A model generated the notes under the pieces. That model was not told the DNA's origin, ran no database searches, and saw only the letters and a program-made list of their open reading frames with translations. From DASVAL01 sp035649575 (GTDB lineage: Bacteria; Planctomycetota; UBA1135; UBA2386), in contig DASRJH010000033.1 of assembly GCA_035649575.1 (NCBI GenBank), forward strand, positions 1-19,128: 19,128 bases of DNA, read 5' to 3'. The translations under genes were made by a program, and so were the position numbers. Below are positions 7,723 through 15,715 of this stretch, in pieces; positions within the stretch are counted from its first letter, which is position 1, and the number at the start of each line of letters is the position of its first letter.

Positions 7723-7728
7723 TACCAT
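7723..7728 (+). promoter_or_regulatory. Putative -10 box of the alpha/beta hydrolase gene
   Basis: TACCAT is followed by 7 nt and the ATG at 7736. No good -35 lies 16-18 nt upstream. There is no Shine-Dalgarno before this ATG. Confidence 0.4.
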
Positions 7729-7735
7729 TCGCCGC

Positions 7736-8638
7736 ATGCGCCCACGTGGCCTCGTGCTGCTGATCACGGCTTCACTTGCGGCCCAACAGGCGGCAGAACC
7801 TGCGCAACCGCCGCTTCGCAGCAAGCGCCCGGCGCTTCGCGAACTGCGCGATCTCGCGTACTACAGCGGGCCAGACGCCGACGCGAACAAACACAAGCTC
7901 GACCTGTTCTTGCCGTCCGATGCGAAGAAGGTTCCCGTCGTGATGTGGATCCACGGTGGCGGATGGGTTTGGGGCGATCGCTGGATGTATCCGCAGGTCG
8001 GGCGGCGCTTCGCCGAGGCGGGCATCGGCTTTGCTGCCATCAGCTACCGCCTCTCGCCGAAGGTGCAGCATCCCGCTCACGCGCAGGACTGCGCGCGGGC
8101 ATTCGCGTGGCTGCACACTCACGTCGCGGAATACGGTGGGGATCCTGACCGACTGTTCATCGCGGGTCAGTCCGCGGGTGGACACCTCGCCGCGCTGCTC
8201 GCGTGCGATCCGCACTTCCTGAGCGACGCCGGCGTGCCGAGTGGTGCACTGAAGGGCGCGATCCCGATGAGTGGTGTGTATCGGATTCCGGCATTGCCCG
8301 CGGACACCAAGGGACTCGGATTCATCTTCCCGCGAGCCTTCGGGTCGAGCGCGGAAGTCTGCGAGACGGCTTCCCCGGTGGCGCACGTCGGCACGCTCAC
8401 CTGCCCGATGCTCGTCATCACCGAGACGCAGGACTTCGGCGTGATCCGTCACAACATGGAACTCCTGCGCGCGGCCGCGCAGAAAGCAGGTGTCAGCGAC
8501 ATCCGGTTCGTGGATGCCGAGCAACGCAACCACATCACCATCGTGACCAACCTGGCCCGGAGCGGCGACGAAGCGGTGAGGGAGGCGATGCTGGACTTCG
8601 TGCGCCAGCGATGTCAGGCACTCGACGCGAAGAAGTAG
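7736..8638 (+). CDS. Exported alpha/beta hydrolase (esterase/lipase family)
   Basis: The 300-aa protein belongs to the alpha/beta hydrolases of the esterase type (carboxylesterase / BD-FAE-like). HGGGW (73-77) forms the oxyanion hole, GQSAGG holds nucleophile Ser146, and His266 in RNHITIV is the likely catalytic His, with Asp233 (TETQDF) the candidate acid. The N-terminus (RPRGLVLLITASLAA) is a signal peptide with probable cleavage near residue 16-20, so it should act in the periplasm or outside. Family members hydrolyse small esters or acetyl groups from glycans; the true substrate is unknown. It is transcribed alone, diverging from the lipoprotein gene and converging on the antiporter gene, with 57 nt between their ends and no clear terminator hairpin. 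Confidence 0.92.
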   Translation: MRPRGLVLLITASLAAQQAAEPAQPPLRSKRPALRELRDLAYYSGPDADANKHKLDLFLPSDAKKVPVVMWIHGGGWVWGDRWMYPQVGRRFAEAGIGFAAISYRLSPKVQHPAHAQDCARAFAWLHTHVAEYGGDPDRLFIAGQSAGGHLAALLACDPHFLSDAGVPSGALKGAIPMSGVYRIPALPADTKGLGFIFPRAFGSSAEVCETASPVAHVGTLTCPMLVITETQDFGVIRHNMELLRAAAQKAGVSDIRFVDAEQRNHITIVTNLARSGDEAVREAMLDFVRQRCQALDAKK

Positions 8639-8695
8639 CCCCGGATGCGACGTGAGTATCACTTGAGACTGGTCGGCTCTGCGAGGTGAGCAGGC

Positions 8696-10645
8696 TCAGA
8701 GCACTTCGCGAACGTGGTCCGAGAGCTCACTACTCGTGAGCAGCAGCACGAGGTCGCCGACCTCGATGCGGGTCTGCCCGTCGGGGACCAGCAGACTGCC
8801 GCCGCGATCGATCGCCATCACGAGCACTCCCTTTCCGAGCGCCAACTCGGCGAGTTGCCTGCCGGCCGCCTTCGAATTCGGCGCAATGCGCACCTCGACG
8901 ACTCGCGCACTGTCGCGCGGGGCGAACACGCCGCGACGCATGTCGAGAGCCACGGCTTGCGCTTCGATCTGACTGACCCCGAAGCGTTCCAGCGTGTGAC
9001 GAGACATCTCGATGGCAAGTTCGAGTTCGGCGAGCACACCATCGACCCGGTGCCGGTGGGAGAGGTGGTGCCGCTCCGCCTCCGTGTCCACGCGGGCAAC
9101 GATGTCGATGCCCGGTGACAGGCGCCGGGCGGCTTCGATGGCCTGGCGCGTGGCCATCGGGTCGGCCAGCGTGATCAGCAGCAACTTGGCGCGGTCGATC
9201 GACGAGCGTTCGAGGATCAGCTCGTTGGCGGCATCTCCGTGGATGGCCGCGACTCCTTGGGACCGCAGATCGAGCACGATGGCGCGGTCCTGTTCGATGA
9301 CCACCATCGGCAGTTTGCGCTCCCGCAGCATGCGACCGATCACGCGGCCGCTGCGTCCATGTCCGCACAGCACGACGTGACCACCGTCGGCGTTGGCAGG
9401 GTCCTGCGCTGGAGGGACCCTGGCGAGCTCCCCGGCCCTGCCGGTGACCCATCGACTCAGGGAACGGATCCGGCGCAGGCGGGCTTCGAGCGGCTCGACG
9501 AGCAGAAAGTAGGCTGGGTTCAGAGCGATGCTGATCAGGGCCGCCGCGACGATCGCTTGCGTGGCCTCGTGAGGCAGGATGCCGAGTTGCTGCCCGAGGC
9601 CGCCGACGATGAAGGAGAACTCGCCGATCTGGCCGAGGCCGGCGCCGACAGTCAGGCCGGTGCGGATCGGGAAGCCGATGAACAGCGTGATCAGCAGCGC
9701 CGACACGGGCTTCACGAGCAGGATGATGCCGAGCGTGGCGAGGATCAGCAGAGGGCGCTCGATCAGGAAGCGCGGCTCGAACAGCATTCCGACCGCCACG
9801 AAGAACAACACGGCGAATGCGTCGCGAAGTGGCAGCGCATCCGCAGCGGCCTGGTGGCTCAGTTCCGACCGGCCGACGATCGTGCCGCCCAGGAAGGCCC
9901 CGAGCGCCATGGACACCGAGAACAACGCTGCGGAGCCATACGCGACCCCGAGCGCGATGCCGAGGACCGCGAGCACGAACAGCTCTCGCGACTGGAGGCG
10001 CGACACGTGTTGCAGGAACCAAGGCACGAAGCGCGTGCCGCCGACGTAGAGCACCGTGAGTCCAGCGAGTTTGAGCGCCGTCCAGCCCAGGCTCGTGAGC
10101 AGTCCACCTTCTGCCGAACCGGCCAGCGCGGGCAGAGCCACGAGGATCAGCACCGTGAACAGATCCTCGACGACGAGCCAACCGACGGCCACGTGGCCGT
10201 GCAGTGAGTGCAGTTGCCGTTGGTCGGTGAGACCGCGCACGAGCACCACGGTGCTGGCAACCGACAGCGCGAGGCCGAACACGATCCCGGCCGTCGGGGG
10301 CCAGCCACAGAGCATGCCGACGAGGACGCCGAAGAGCGTGGCGATGAGGCTCTGGCCGACGGCTCCCGGCACGGCTACGCGGCGCACAGCCACCAGATCG
10401 TCGAGTGAAAAGTGCAGCCCGACTCCGAACATCAGCAAGGCGATCCCGATCTCCGAGAGCTGATCCGCCAGATGCTGGTCGGCTACGAATCCAGGCGTGT
10501 GCGGGCCAACCAGGATGCCGGCCAACATGTAGCCGACGATCGTGGACAGCCGGAGTTTCCTCGCCACGAAGCCGAGAGCCAGAGCGGCAGACAGGCTGAC
10601 GGCGATCGTTGCGATCAGTTCCGTCTGAGCAACCGTGCCTGCCAT
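8696..10645 (-). CDS. Kef/YbaL-type CPA2 cation:proton antiporter with TrkA domains
   Basis: The 649-aa inner-membrane protein has the CPA2 exchanger domain (about 1-390) with a dozen or so hydrophobic helices, including the WLVVEDLF segment with Asp161, the acidic residue expected in the ion path. A cytoplasmic TrkA_N (KTN/RCK) domain follows (about 422-540): the Rossmann GHGRSG (428-433), the acidic strand end in VVIEQD and GDA (470-472) fit NAD(H) binding. A TrkA_C domain closes it (about 575-649). This is the KefB/KefC/YbaL layout, used for K+ efflux or pH and electrophile stress control. No KefF/KefG-type quinone reductase subunit is adjacent. TACGGT lies 6 nt before the ATG. The gene seems intact and is 104 nt downstream of the DUF3634-like gene. 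Confidence 0.95.
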   Translation of the reverse strand: MAGTVAQTELIATIAVSLSAALALGFVARKLRLSTIVGYMLAGILVGPHTPGFVADQHLADQLSEIGIALLMFGVGLHFSLDDLVAVRRVAVPGAVGQSLIATLFGVLVGMLCGWPPTAGIVFGLALSVASTVVLVRGLTDQRQLHSLHGHVAVGWLVVEDLFTVLILVALPALAGSAEGGLLTSLGWTALKLAGLTVLYVGGTRFVPWFLQHVSRLQSRELFVLAVLGIALGVAYGSAALFSVSMALGAFLGGTIVGRSELSHQAAADALPLRDAFAVLFFVAVGMLFEPRFLIERPLLILATLGIILLVKPVSALLITLFIGFPIRTGLTVGAGLGQIGEFSFIVGGLGQQLGILPHEATQAIVAAALISIALNPAYFLLVEPLEARLRRIRSLSRWVTGRAGELARVPPAQDPANADGGHVVLCGHGRSGRVIGRMLRERKLPMVVIEQDRAIVLDLRSQGVAAIHGDAANELILERSSIDRAKLLLITLADPMATRQAIEAARRLSPGIDIVARVDTEAERHHLSHRHRVDGVLAELELAIEMSRHTLERFGVSQIEAQAVALDMRRGVFAPRDSARVVEVRIAPNSKAAGRQLAELALGKGVLVMAIDRGGSLLVPDGQTRIEVGDLVLLLTSSELSDHVREVL

Positions 10646-10651
10646 TCGACC

Positions 10652-10657
10652 ACCGTA
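10652..10657 (-). promoter_or_regulatory. Putative -10 box of the antiporter gene
   Basis: TACGGT on the minus strand is followed by 6 nt and the ATG at 10645. TTTCCC about 16 nt upstream is a weak -35 candidate. Confidence 0.4.
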
Positions 10658-10749
10658 GCTTGCCGGTCGCAGCGGGAAAGCACATTGCGCGGTTCGTCGA
10701 CACGGCTGTCGGTCGGGTCGCTGCCGTCATCAGTCCCAGGCCGCGTCCA

Positions 10750-11028
10750 TCAACGCCGATCGAGATGGGCTGCGAGAACGTTCCGGAACCGCTGATGGCT
10801 CGCGGCGCAGATGTCGGGCGAGAACCGCAGTGCGATGCCGTGCAGAGCGCGGACTCCATCGATGTGCCCGCGTGAAATGCCGAAGTCCCTGGCAACGGAG
10901 GTGCAGTCGTGGATCCAGGACGCAGGCGCATTGCCCTTCGTAGAGCGCGCCACGCCGTCCGCGATGGTGATCACGAACACCGGTGGATTGGCCAGCCTCG
11001 TCAGGCACTGGAACGCGCGACGCAGCAT
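10750..11028 (-). CDS. DUF3634-like small protein
   Basis: The 92-aa reading resembles DUF3634: a short beta segment PVFVITIADGVARSTKGN (20-37), a helix with DCTSVARDFGISRG, then HIDGVRALHGIALRFSPDI and the near-C-terminal HQRFRNV, which I recognise as the most characteristic family piece. Function is unknown. Family members normally have an N-terminal membrane helix; this start lacks one. The frame stays open for 60 codons upstream, back to the TGA of the HEAT gene, and includes an Ala-rich hydrophobic run, but has no ATG, GTG or TTG, so either the start is non-canonical or the N-terminus has decayed. It sits between the HEAT gene and the antiporter on the same strand. The family call rests on remembered pattern, not on a search. 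Confidence 0.6.
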   Translation of the reverse strand: MLRRAFQCLTRLANPPVFVITIADGVARSTKGNAPASWIHDCTSVARDFGISRGHIDGVRALHGIALRFSPDICAASHQRFRNVLAAHLDRR

Positions 11029-11208
11029 GCGCAGGAGCTTCTGGATGGCGATCGGCCGGGCAGGCGAGATCGCGACGGCCAGAATGCTAACGGGCTGGCC
11101 GACTGGGGCCCCAGCAAGTTCCCGTCGCCGCGGGGCGACCCACGAACTGGCGGCCGCCGCTGCGGCGATGAGTCCGAACCACCGGGAGGGAGACTCCGCT
11201 GCTGTTTC

Positions 11209-12501
11209 TCAGTAATCCGACAAGAACGGGTAATACAGCGAGTCGTAGCCCTCCACGCCTTCGCCGCGGTTGTGCTTCACGGCAGACGCGAGCACCTTGA
11301 TCACCTCGGGGGACTTCTCGGTGCGCTGCAGCTCCGTGAGCGCCTTCGTGCTCTCCGGAGTGCGTTGGCCGCCGAGCACCCATATGGCGAGCACGCGCGT
11401 GTTCTGATTGCGGTTCTCCATCAGCGGCAACATCGCATCCACGATCTTCTTGTCCGTGTCGAGATGCCCGAGCGCGACCATGACGTGACCCTTGAGCTGC
11501 GCCGAGGCGCTCTTGAGCGTGCGCAGACAGAGATCGCGCACCTCGGCATTGCTGCCTTGCGACCGCGCCGCGGCGCGCAACATCACGCCGAGCACGCGAT
11601 CGCGCTTCTCCTTCTTGCCCGCCGCGAGCAGCTCGGGGACCGCCTCCGGCATCTGGATCGTGTAGAGAGACTGCGCGACCCTGATCAGGATCGGCGCACT
11701 CTTGTCCTTCAGCAAGGCGGTGAGCGGCTTCACGGCCTCGAAGTGGCCCTTGCGCGCCAGCGCGCTGATCGCCGCCATGCGCGTCGCGTCGTCGCGCGAC
11801 GCGTCGCACTGACGCAACACGGCCGGCAGCGCGCGCGCATCGTCGGCACTGCCGAGGCCGCGCAAGGCCGCTTCGCGCACTTCGAGGTTGTTGCTGTCGA
11901 GGTCCTTGATCCAGCCGTCGACCTTCATCTTCTCCTCGTCGACGAGCGCCCCGGGGCGCAATCCCTCGGTATTGCCACCGGTGGCCTTCAACGTCATCGC
12001 GAGACACTTGGCGAGCGTGTCCTTCGGGATGAGGTAGACCCTGCGCATCACGACTTCGCCCTTGCTGTTGCAGAACACGTGCTGCGGGCAGCAGACGTCG
12101 TCGCCGACCAGCCAGCGCGCGCGTGCCTTCTTCTCGATTGCCTGGTGCTGCGCGCACGTGATGCCCGGGAACTTCGTGCAGCCGCCATCCTCGCTCTTGT
12201 GTTCGCCGATACAGCAGACGAGGCAGACGAAGCGGTTGGTCAGCTCGATGATCTCGGCGTCGGTGTAGTGCTCCTTGATCGTCTGGTCGTTCGCCGGTTC
12301 GCTGTCCATCAGGAACGCGACGAACAGCGGCTTCTTGTCGGTGGCGGCGCGCTCGAGTGCTTTGTCGAAATCGGTCTCCCACAGAATGCGCGCTGCCGGT
12401 TTGGCGGCGGGTGCGGGGTCGGGTGGCGTCTGGGCAGCCGCCGTCGGCAGCGTGGACGCAAGGAGACAGAGGAGAAGACCCAAGACGTGTGTTCCGTGCA
12501 C
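11209..12501 (-). CDS. Secreted Cys-rich thioredoxin-like protein with HEAT repeats
   Basis: Read from GTG at 12501, the 430-aa protein has a signal peptide (about 1-23, ending TAAA). Residues 38-175 form a thioredoxin-like domain (ILWETDFDKALERAATDKKPLFVAFLMD...), but the usual CxxC after strand 1 is absent. Instead there are nine Cys further on: 93, 96, 97, 108, 116, 137, 138, 144 and 166, with His101, His119 and His141 among them. From about 188 to 415 there are HEAT-type helix pairs (EVREAALRGLGS, TRMAAISALARKG, TRVLAIWVLGG). It is probably a periplasmic scaffold with a metal- or disulfide-bearing head. The start was chosen because GGAGG (12506-12510) is just upstream and the signal peptide begins there; a longer GTG start at 12594 is possible but less likely. 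Confidence 0.87.
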   Translation of the reverse strand: MHGTHVLGLLLCLLASTLPTAAAQTPPDPAPAAKPAARILWETDFDKALERAATDKKPLFVAFLMDSEPANDQTIKEHYTDAEIIELTNRFVCLVCCIGEHKSEDGGCTKFPGITCAQHQAIEKKARARWLVGDDVCCPQHVFCNSKGEVVMRRVYLIPKDTLAKCLAMTLKATGGNTEGLRPGALVDEEKMKVDGWIKDLDSNNLEVREAALRGLGSADDARALPAVLRQCDASRDDATRMAAISALARKGHFEAVKPLTALLKDKSAPILIRVAQSLYTIQMPEAVPELLAAGKKEKRDRVLGVMLRAAARSQGSNAEVRDLCLRTLKSASAQLKGHVMVALGHLDTDKKIVDAMLPLMENRNQNTRVLAIWVLGGQRTPESTKALTELQRTEKSPEVIKVLASAVKHNRGEGVEGYDSLYYPFLSDY

Positions 12502-12505
12502 AGTG

Positions 12506-12510
12506 CCTCC
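12506..12510 (-). promoter_or_regulatory. Shine-Dalgarno GGAGG deciding the GTG start of the HEAT gene
   Basis: GGAGG lies 4 nt upstream of GTG 12501. It is the clearest ribosome site in the window and contrasts with the leaderless-looking starts of other genes. Confidence 0.65.
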
Positions 12511-12728
12511 AGGGAGCCGGTAGAGACGGGAAGACTCGGATTTGCTTCCGGGCGGCAACGGTATCCTCAGCTGCGTCCGCCATGGAGGAATCACCCGTCA
12601 TCCACGTGGCTGTTACCACTCGCGAGCAAACAGACTCTCGCGTGGACATCCGGTGAAAACCTCAATGAGTGGATCGGGAAGCCGACTTTTCGGCGAATCC
12701 GGGCGAGATTCCTGCGGCCGACGACTGC

Positions 12729-12853
12729 GTCCACTGGGAACTGATGGTTTGAGTGGACCTGCCACTGCCCGGTGCATGTTCACACCCGTGAAGTCCCCAA
12801 CGGATTGTGCATCCCGGTGGCGTGTCCACGCAAACCATCAGTCCCCGTCCACT
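12729..12853. repeat. 125-bp element: two inverted 30-nt units with flipped end boxes
   Basis: Unit A (12729-12758) is box GTCCACT, GGGA, core ACTGATGGTTTG, box AGTGGAC. Unit B (12824-12853), read on the minus strand, is box AGTGGAC, GGGG, the same 12-nt core, box CGTGGAC. The cores plus inner boxes form a 19-nt inverted repeat with one mismatch, separated by 65 nt. The outer 7-mer is reversed between the units, so A has boxes as an inverted repeat and B as a direct repeat, both at 23-nt spacing. A further CGTGGAC is at 12641-12647, and the spacer has a hairpin TTCAC-ACCC-GTGAA (12779-12792). It could be a multi-site operator, a cruciform or a REP-like element. Confidence 0.75.
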
Positions 12854-12880
12854 GCACTTCCGGCACGTTCGGCACATGCC

Positions 12881-12886
12881 TACACT
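12881..12886 (+). promoter_or_regulatory. Putative -10 box of the modular surface protein gene
   Basis: TACACT is followed by 6 nt and the ATG at 12893. TTCCGG (12858-12863) with 17-nt spacing is a weak -35. The inverted-repeat element ends 4 nt before that -35. Confidence 0.42.
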
Positions 12887-12892
12887 AGGCGG

Positions 12893-15688
12893 ATGGTGAC
12901 CTCACCCCCGGGGGTCGCGAGCCGAGTGCCCGCCATCGTGCTTGCGCTGCTCGTCGTTTGCGCCGGCGGCGCCTGGTATGTGTTCCGGGCCTCGTATGCC
13001 GAAGCCAGCCCCGCTCCGGCTCCCGCCGCCGCAGCAGAGCTGACGACGGAGCCGCGGACAGGATTGCCGGACGCTGCAGCCACGAGCGTGGTCGATCGCA
13101 GCGAAGCGCCTGCTGCAACTCCCACGGTCGCGGTGCCACGCGCTGACGCAGGTGTTGCCCCGACCGCGCCAGCACCCGAAGCCGCAGCCGTGGTTCACGG
13201 CCGGGTCGTGGACGTCCGCGGCGCAGGCATTGCAGACGCGCGCGTCGCTGTCTTGCGGCAGGATCAACTGCCTGCCGGTATCGCGCTGGGCCTGCCGCGT
13301 GAGGTTCGCGACGCCGCGGGCGAACCCGTGCATACTGACAGCGGCGGCGCCTTCGCCGTGCCGCTGGCCAAGCGCGGCTCGTTCGAGCTGATCGCGTCCC
13401 ACGACGGCCATCCGTCGGCGAAACACGCCGGCGTCGCCGACGGGCCGCGCGTCGAGGGCGTCGTGATCGTGCTGCGCGACGGCGGATCGATCGCCGGCAT
13501 GATCGAAGGGGCGCCCGCCGACGTGGGGGAACTCGAAGTGATCGCGCGCGCGCTCGAAGAGGGCGTTGCCGCCGCCGCAGGCGCCGCCGCGAATGCGATG
13601 TTCGACTTCGGCGGGCTCTTCGAGGGGCTCGATCTGCCGATCGGCGCGCGCAAGACCGTCGCGGCCGCCGACGGCACGTTCCGCTTGATCGGGCTCGAAC
13701 CCGGCGCGCGCTTCTGGGTGTTCGCGCTGCGCAAGATGCAGGACGGGAAGACGACGCGTTGCACCGAACGCATGGACGTGCGCGAAGGCGCGCACGGAGT
13801 GCGGCTCCGCTGGCGCGAGTCGCTCGCCATCGTCGTGCGCGTGCTCGACGCGGACACCGGATCCCCGATCGAAGATCTCGACGTGTCGGTCGGGCCCGTG
13901 CGCAAGATGGTAGTCGTCGGCATGTCGGTGCCGGTCCCGATGCGGCAGCCGGTGCCCCAACACCACTTCGCGGACGGTCTCGTCCAGATCGATGGCATCA
14001 GCGTCGACGACGGCAAGGACCCGCTGTCGATCGAGGTGCGCGCGCCTGGCCACCGCGCGTGGTTGCGCGACGACCTCGACGCGACACGGCCGGGCCGACT
14101 CGACCTCGGCGTCGTGCAGCTGGTCGCCGCGCCGGTCGTCCGCGTCACCGTCGTGTGCGGCGACGAGCCGGTTGCCGGCGCGAAGGTCCGTCTCGTGCGC
14201 GTCGAAGACGCCCCAGCGGATCGCGAGGACGGCCCCCGCAGCTCGATCATGTTCTCGACGACGGCGACCACGCCGGCGAATCCGGGAGCCGATCCGACGA
14301 CGCCCGTGAGCATCCCCGTGACCGACACCAGAGTGACGACGGATGCGAACGGCATCTGCGAACTGACCGCCGATTTCGCCGGCAGGGCTCGCATCAACGT
14401 CTCTGCGAGCGGTCATGCGGCCTTCTGGGGCCAGCCGTTCGAGCTGCCCTCGCGCGGGGTCGTCGAGCATCGCGCCGTGCTGTGGCGCGGCGGCAAGGCA
14501 GCCGTGCGCGTGGTCGATGGGCACGGTGCACCCCTGGCTGGCGCGACGGTGCGGCGCTCTGGCGCGGAGCCCAAGGACACCGCGACCGCGAAGACGGATG
14601 CGCAGGGGGCCGTGTCGTTCAGACACGTGGCGCCGGGCACGCATTCGTTCGCGCTCGACGAGGCCAGCGCGTCCTCCGGCGGAATCCGCGTCGACATCAG
14701 CGGCGTGGACGACTCCGATGTAGGCGCGATCTCCGTGCAGATCGGCGATGGGCAGGTGGTCGACGTGCTGCTGACGGCGCCGCTGCGCGGCTCGCTGCGC
14801 GGTGTGGTCACCCTCGACGGCCAGCCGCTCGATCGCGCCGAGGTTGCCGTCGTCGACGTTCCCAAAGACGGTGCGGCCGCGGATCTCTCGGCCGAGCTCG
14901 GCGCGGCCTTCGAGTCGATGTTGGGTGGTCTCGTCGGCGAGGACCAGGGCCAGCGCACGAAGACCGGCGTCGATGGCGAATACGAACTCGCGAGCGTCCG
15001 CGCTGGGGCCCGACGTGTGCTCGTCAGGCACAAGAGGCTTGCGATGCCGGCCTGCTCGGACGTGACGATCGTCGAGGGCATCAACCAGCACGACATCGCG
15101 CTGCGTTCGACCACGCTGCGCGGGCGCGTCCTGGATCAACGCGGCGAACCCATCGAAGGTGCTCTCGTCGCGGTCTCGGTCGACATCGGCGATGCGGAGA
15201 CGGCCACCGCGCGCGCCGACGAAGCGGCGGGGGTGCTCGGCGAGCTGTTCGGCGGCGGCATCCAGCACGAAGTCCGAACCGACAAGGACGGCGCGTTCGA
15301 GCTGGGTGGAGTGCGGCCCGGCGTGCCGCTGCGCGTGCGTGCAACTTCGCGGCTGCACGTCGCGCACTCCGTGCGTGTCGATGCGCTGCCGGCTGGCAGC
15401 GCGCGCGACGGTGTCGAACTGCGGCTCGGTCTGGCGGGACGCGTTCGCGTGCGTGCTTCGATCGAAGGGGCGCTCTCGGTCAGAGCGGAGTGGAGCGGTG
15501 GCACGCCAGTGCCGAAGGGTGCCGGCGCCCCGCGAACGGCCGTGCTGAAGTCGGGGCGGGCCACGCTCGAGGGGCTGCCGCCGGGCCGTTGGAGACTCGG
15601 GCTCGAGGGCTCACCCGCCGTGGAGGCGCGTGGCCTCGAACGCACGGTCGAGGTCGGTCCTCTGCAGACGGTGTCCGTGGAGTTTTGA
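12893..15688 (+). CDS. Membrane-anchored protein with repeated carboxypeptidase-regulatory-like domains
   Basis: The 931-aa protein has an N-terminal membrane segment (about 13-31), a Pro/Ala-rich linker (36-98) and a chain of beta-sandwich modules of the CarboxypepD_reg-like type. Modules begin near 101 (VHGRVVDVRG), 311, 415, 535 (KAAVRVVDGHG), 634 (LRGVVTLDG) and 742 (LRGRVLDQRG), most closing with T-D-x-x-G-x-[FY] (for example 796-802) and a Gly/Pro turn. Three modules carry Ala-rich insertions ending in Gly/Phe-rich turns (219-246, 660-687, 769-792). No catalytic site is seen; it is probably a stalk or adhesion-type envelope protein. The ATG at 12893 directly precedes the membrane segment; the longer open frame back to 12542 runs through the repeat element and is rejected. 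The gene converges on the FGE-fold gene with only 27 nt between them. Confidence 0.88.
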   Translation: MVTSPPGVASRVPAIVLALLVVCAGGAWYVFRASYAEASPAPAPAAAAELTTEPRTGLPDAAATSVVDRSEAPAATPTVAVPRADAGVAPTAPAPEAAAVVHGRVVDVRGAGIADARVAVLRQDQLPAGIALGLPREVRDAAGEPVHTDSGGAFAVPLAKRGSFELIASHDGHPSAKHAGVADGPRVEGVVIVLRDGGSIAGMIEGAPADVGELEVIARALEEGVAAAAGAAANAMFDFGGLFEGLDLPIGARKTVAAADGTFRLIGLEPGARFWVFALRKMQDGKTTRCTERMDVREGAHGVRLRWRESLAIVVRVLDADTGSPIEDLDVSVGPVRKMVVVGMSVPVPMRQPVPQHHFADGLVQIDGISVDDGKDPLSIEVRAPGHRAWLRDDLDATRPGRLDLGVVQLVAAPVVRVTVVCGDEPVAGAKVRLVRVEDAPADREDGPRSSIMFSTTATTPANPGADPTTPVSIPVTDTRVTTDANGICELTADFAGRARINVSASGHAAFWGQPFELPSRGVVEHRAVLWRGGKAAVRVVDGHGAPLAGATVRRSGAEPKDTATAKTDAQGAVSFRHVAPGTHSFALDEASASSGGIRVDISGVDDSDVGAISVQIGDGQVVDVLLTAPLRGSLRGVVTLDGQPLDRAEVAVVDVPKDGAAADLSAELGAAFESMLGGLVGEDQGQRTKTGVDGEYELASVRAGARRVLVRHKRLAMPACSDVTIVEGINQHDIALRSTTLRGRVLDQRGEPIEGALVAVSVDIGDAETATARADEAAGVLGELFGGGIQHEVRTDKDGAFELGGVRPGVPLRVRATSRLHVAHSVRVDALPAGSARDGVELRLGLAGRVRVRASIEGALSVRAEWSGGTPVPKGAGAPRTAVLKSGRATLEGLPPGRWRLGLEGSPAVEARGLERTVEVGPLQTVSVEF

Positions 15689-15715
15689 ACCAGCGCGGGC
15701 GCTCCGAACCGGGAC

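Larger units (their letters stand above)
12502..12892. other. Divergent intergenic region with repeats
   Basis: This is 391 nt between the start of the HEAT gene and the start of the modular surface protein gene. It holds the GGAGG ribosome site of the HEAT gene, a TACCGT (minus strand, 12558-12563) that could be its -10 box, a small hairpin GCCGA-CTTT-TCGGC (12681-12694), the inverted-repeat element at 12729-12853 and the -10-like box at 12881. No gene is supported within it. Confidence 0.6.

Noticed and set aside
8639..8695. Terminator between the convergent hydrolase and antiporter genes
   Set aside because: No stem of useful length followed by a T run on either strand.
12542..12892. N-terminal extension of the modular protein
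   Set aside because: It runs through the inverted-repeat element and precedes the membrane segment by 117 low-quality codons; ATG 12893 with its -10-like box is better.
12902..15367. 821-codon minus-strand open frame
   Set aside because: It is antisense to the modular protein gene; high GC removes stops, and its sequence is Arg/His-rich without a fold.
15689..15715. Bidirectional terminator between the two convergent genes
   Set aside because: The 27-nt gap has no convincing hairpin.
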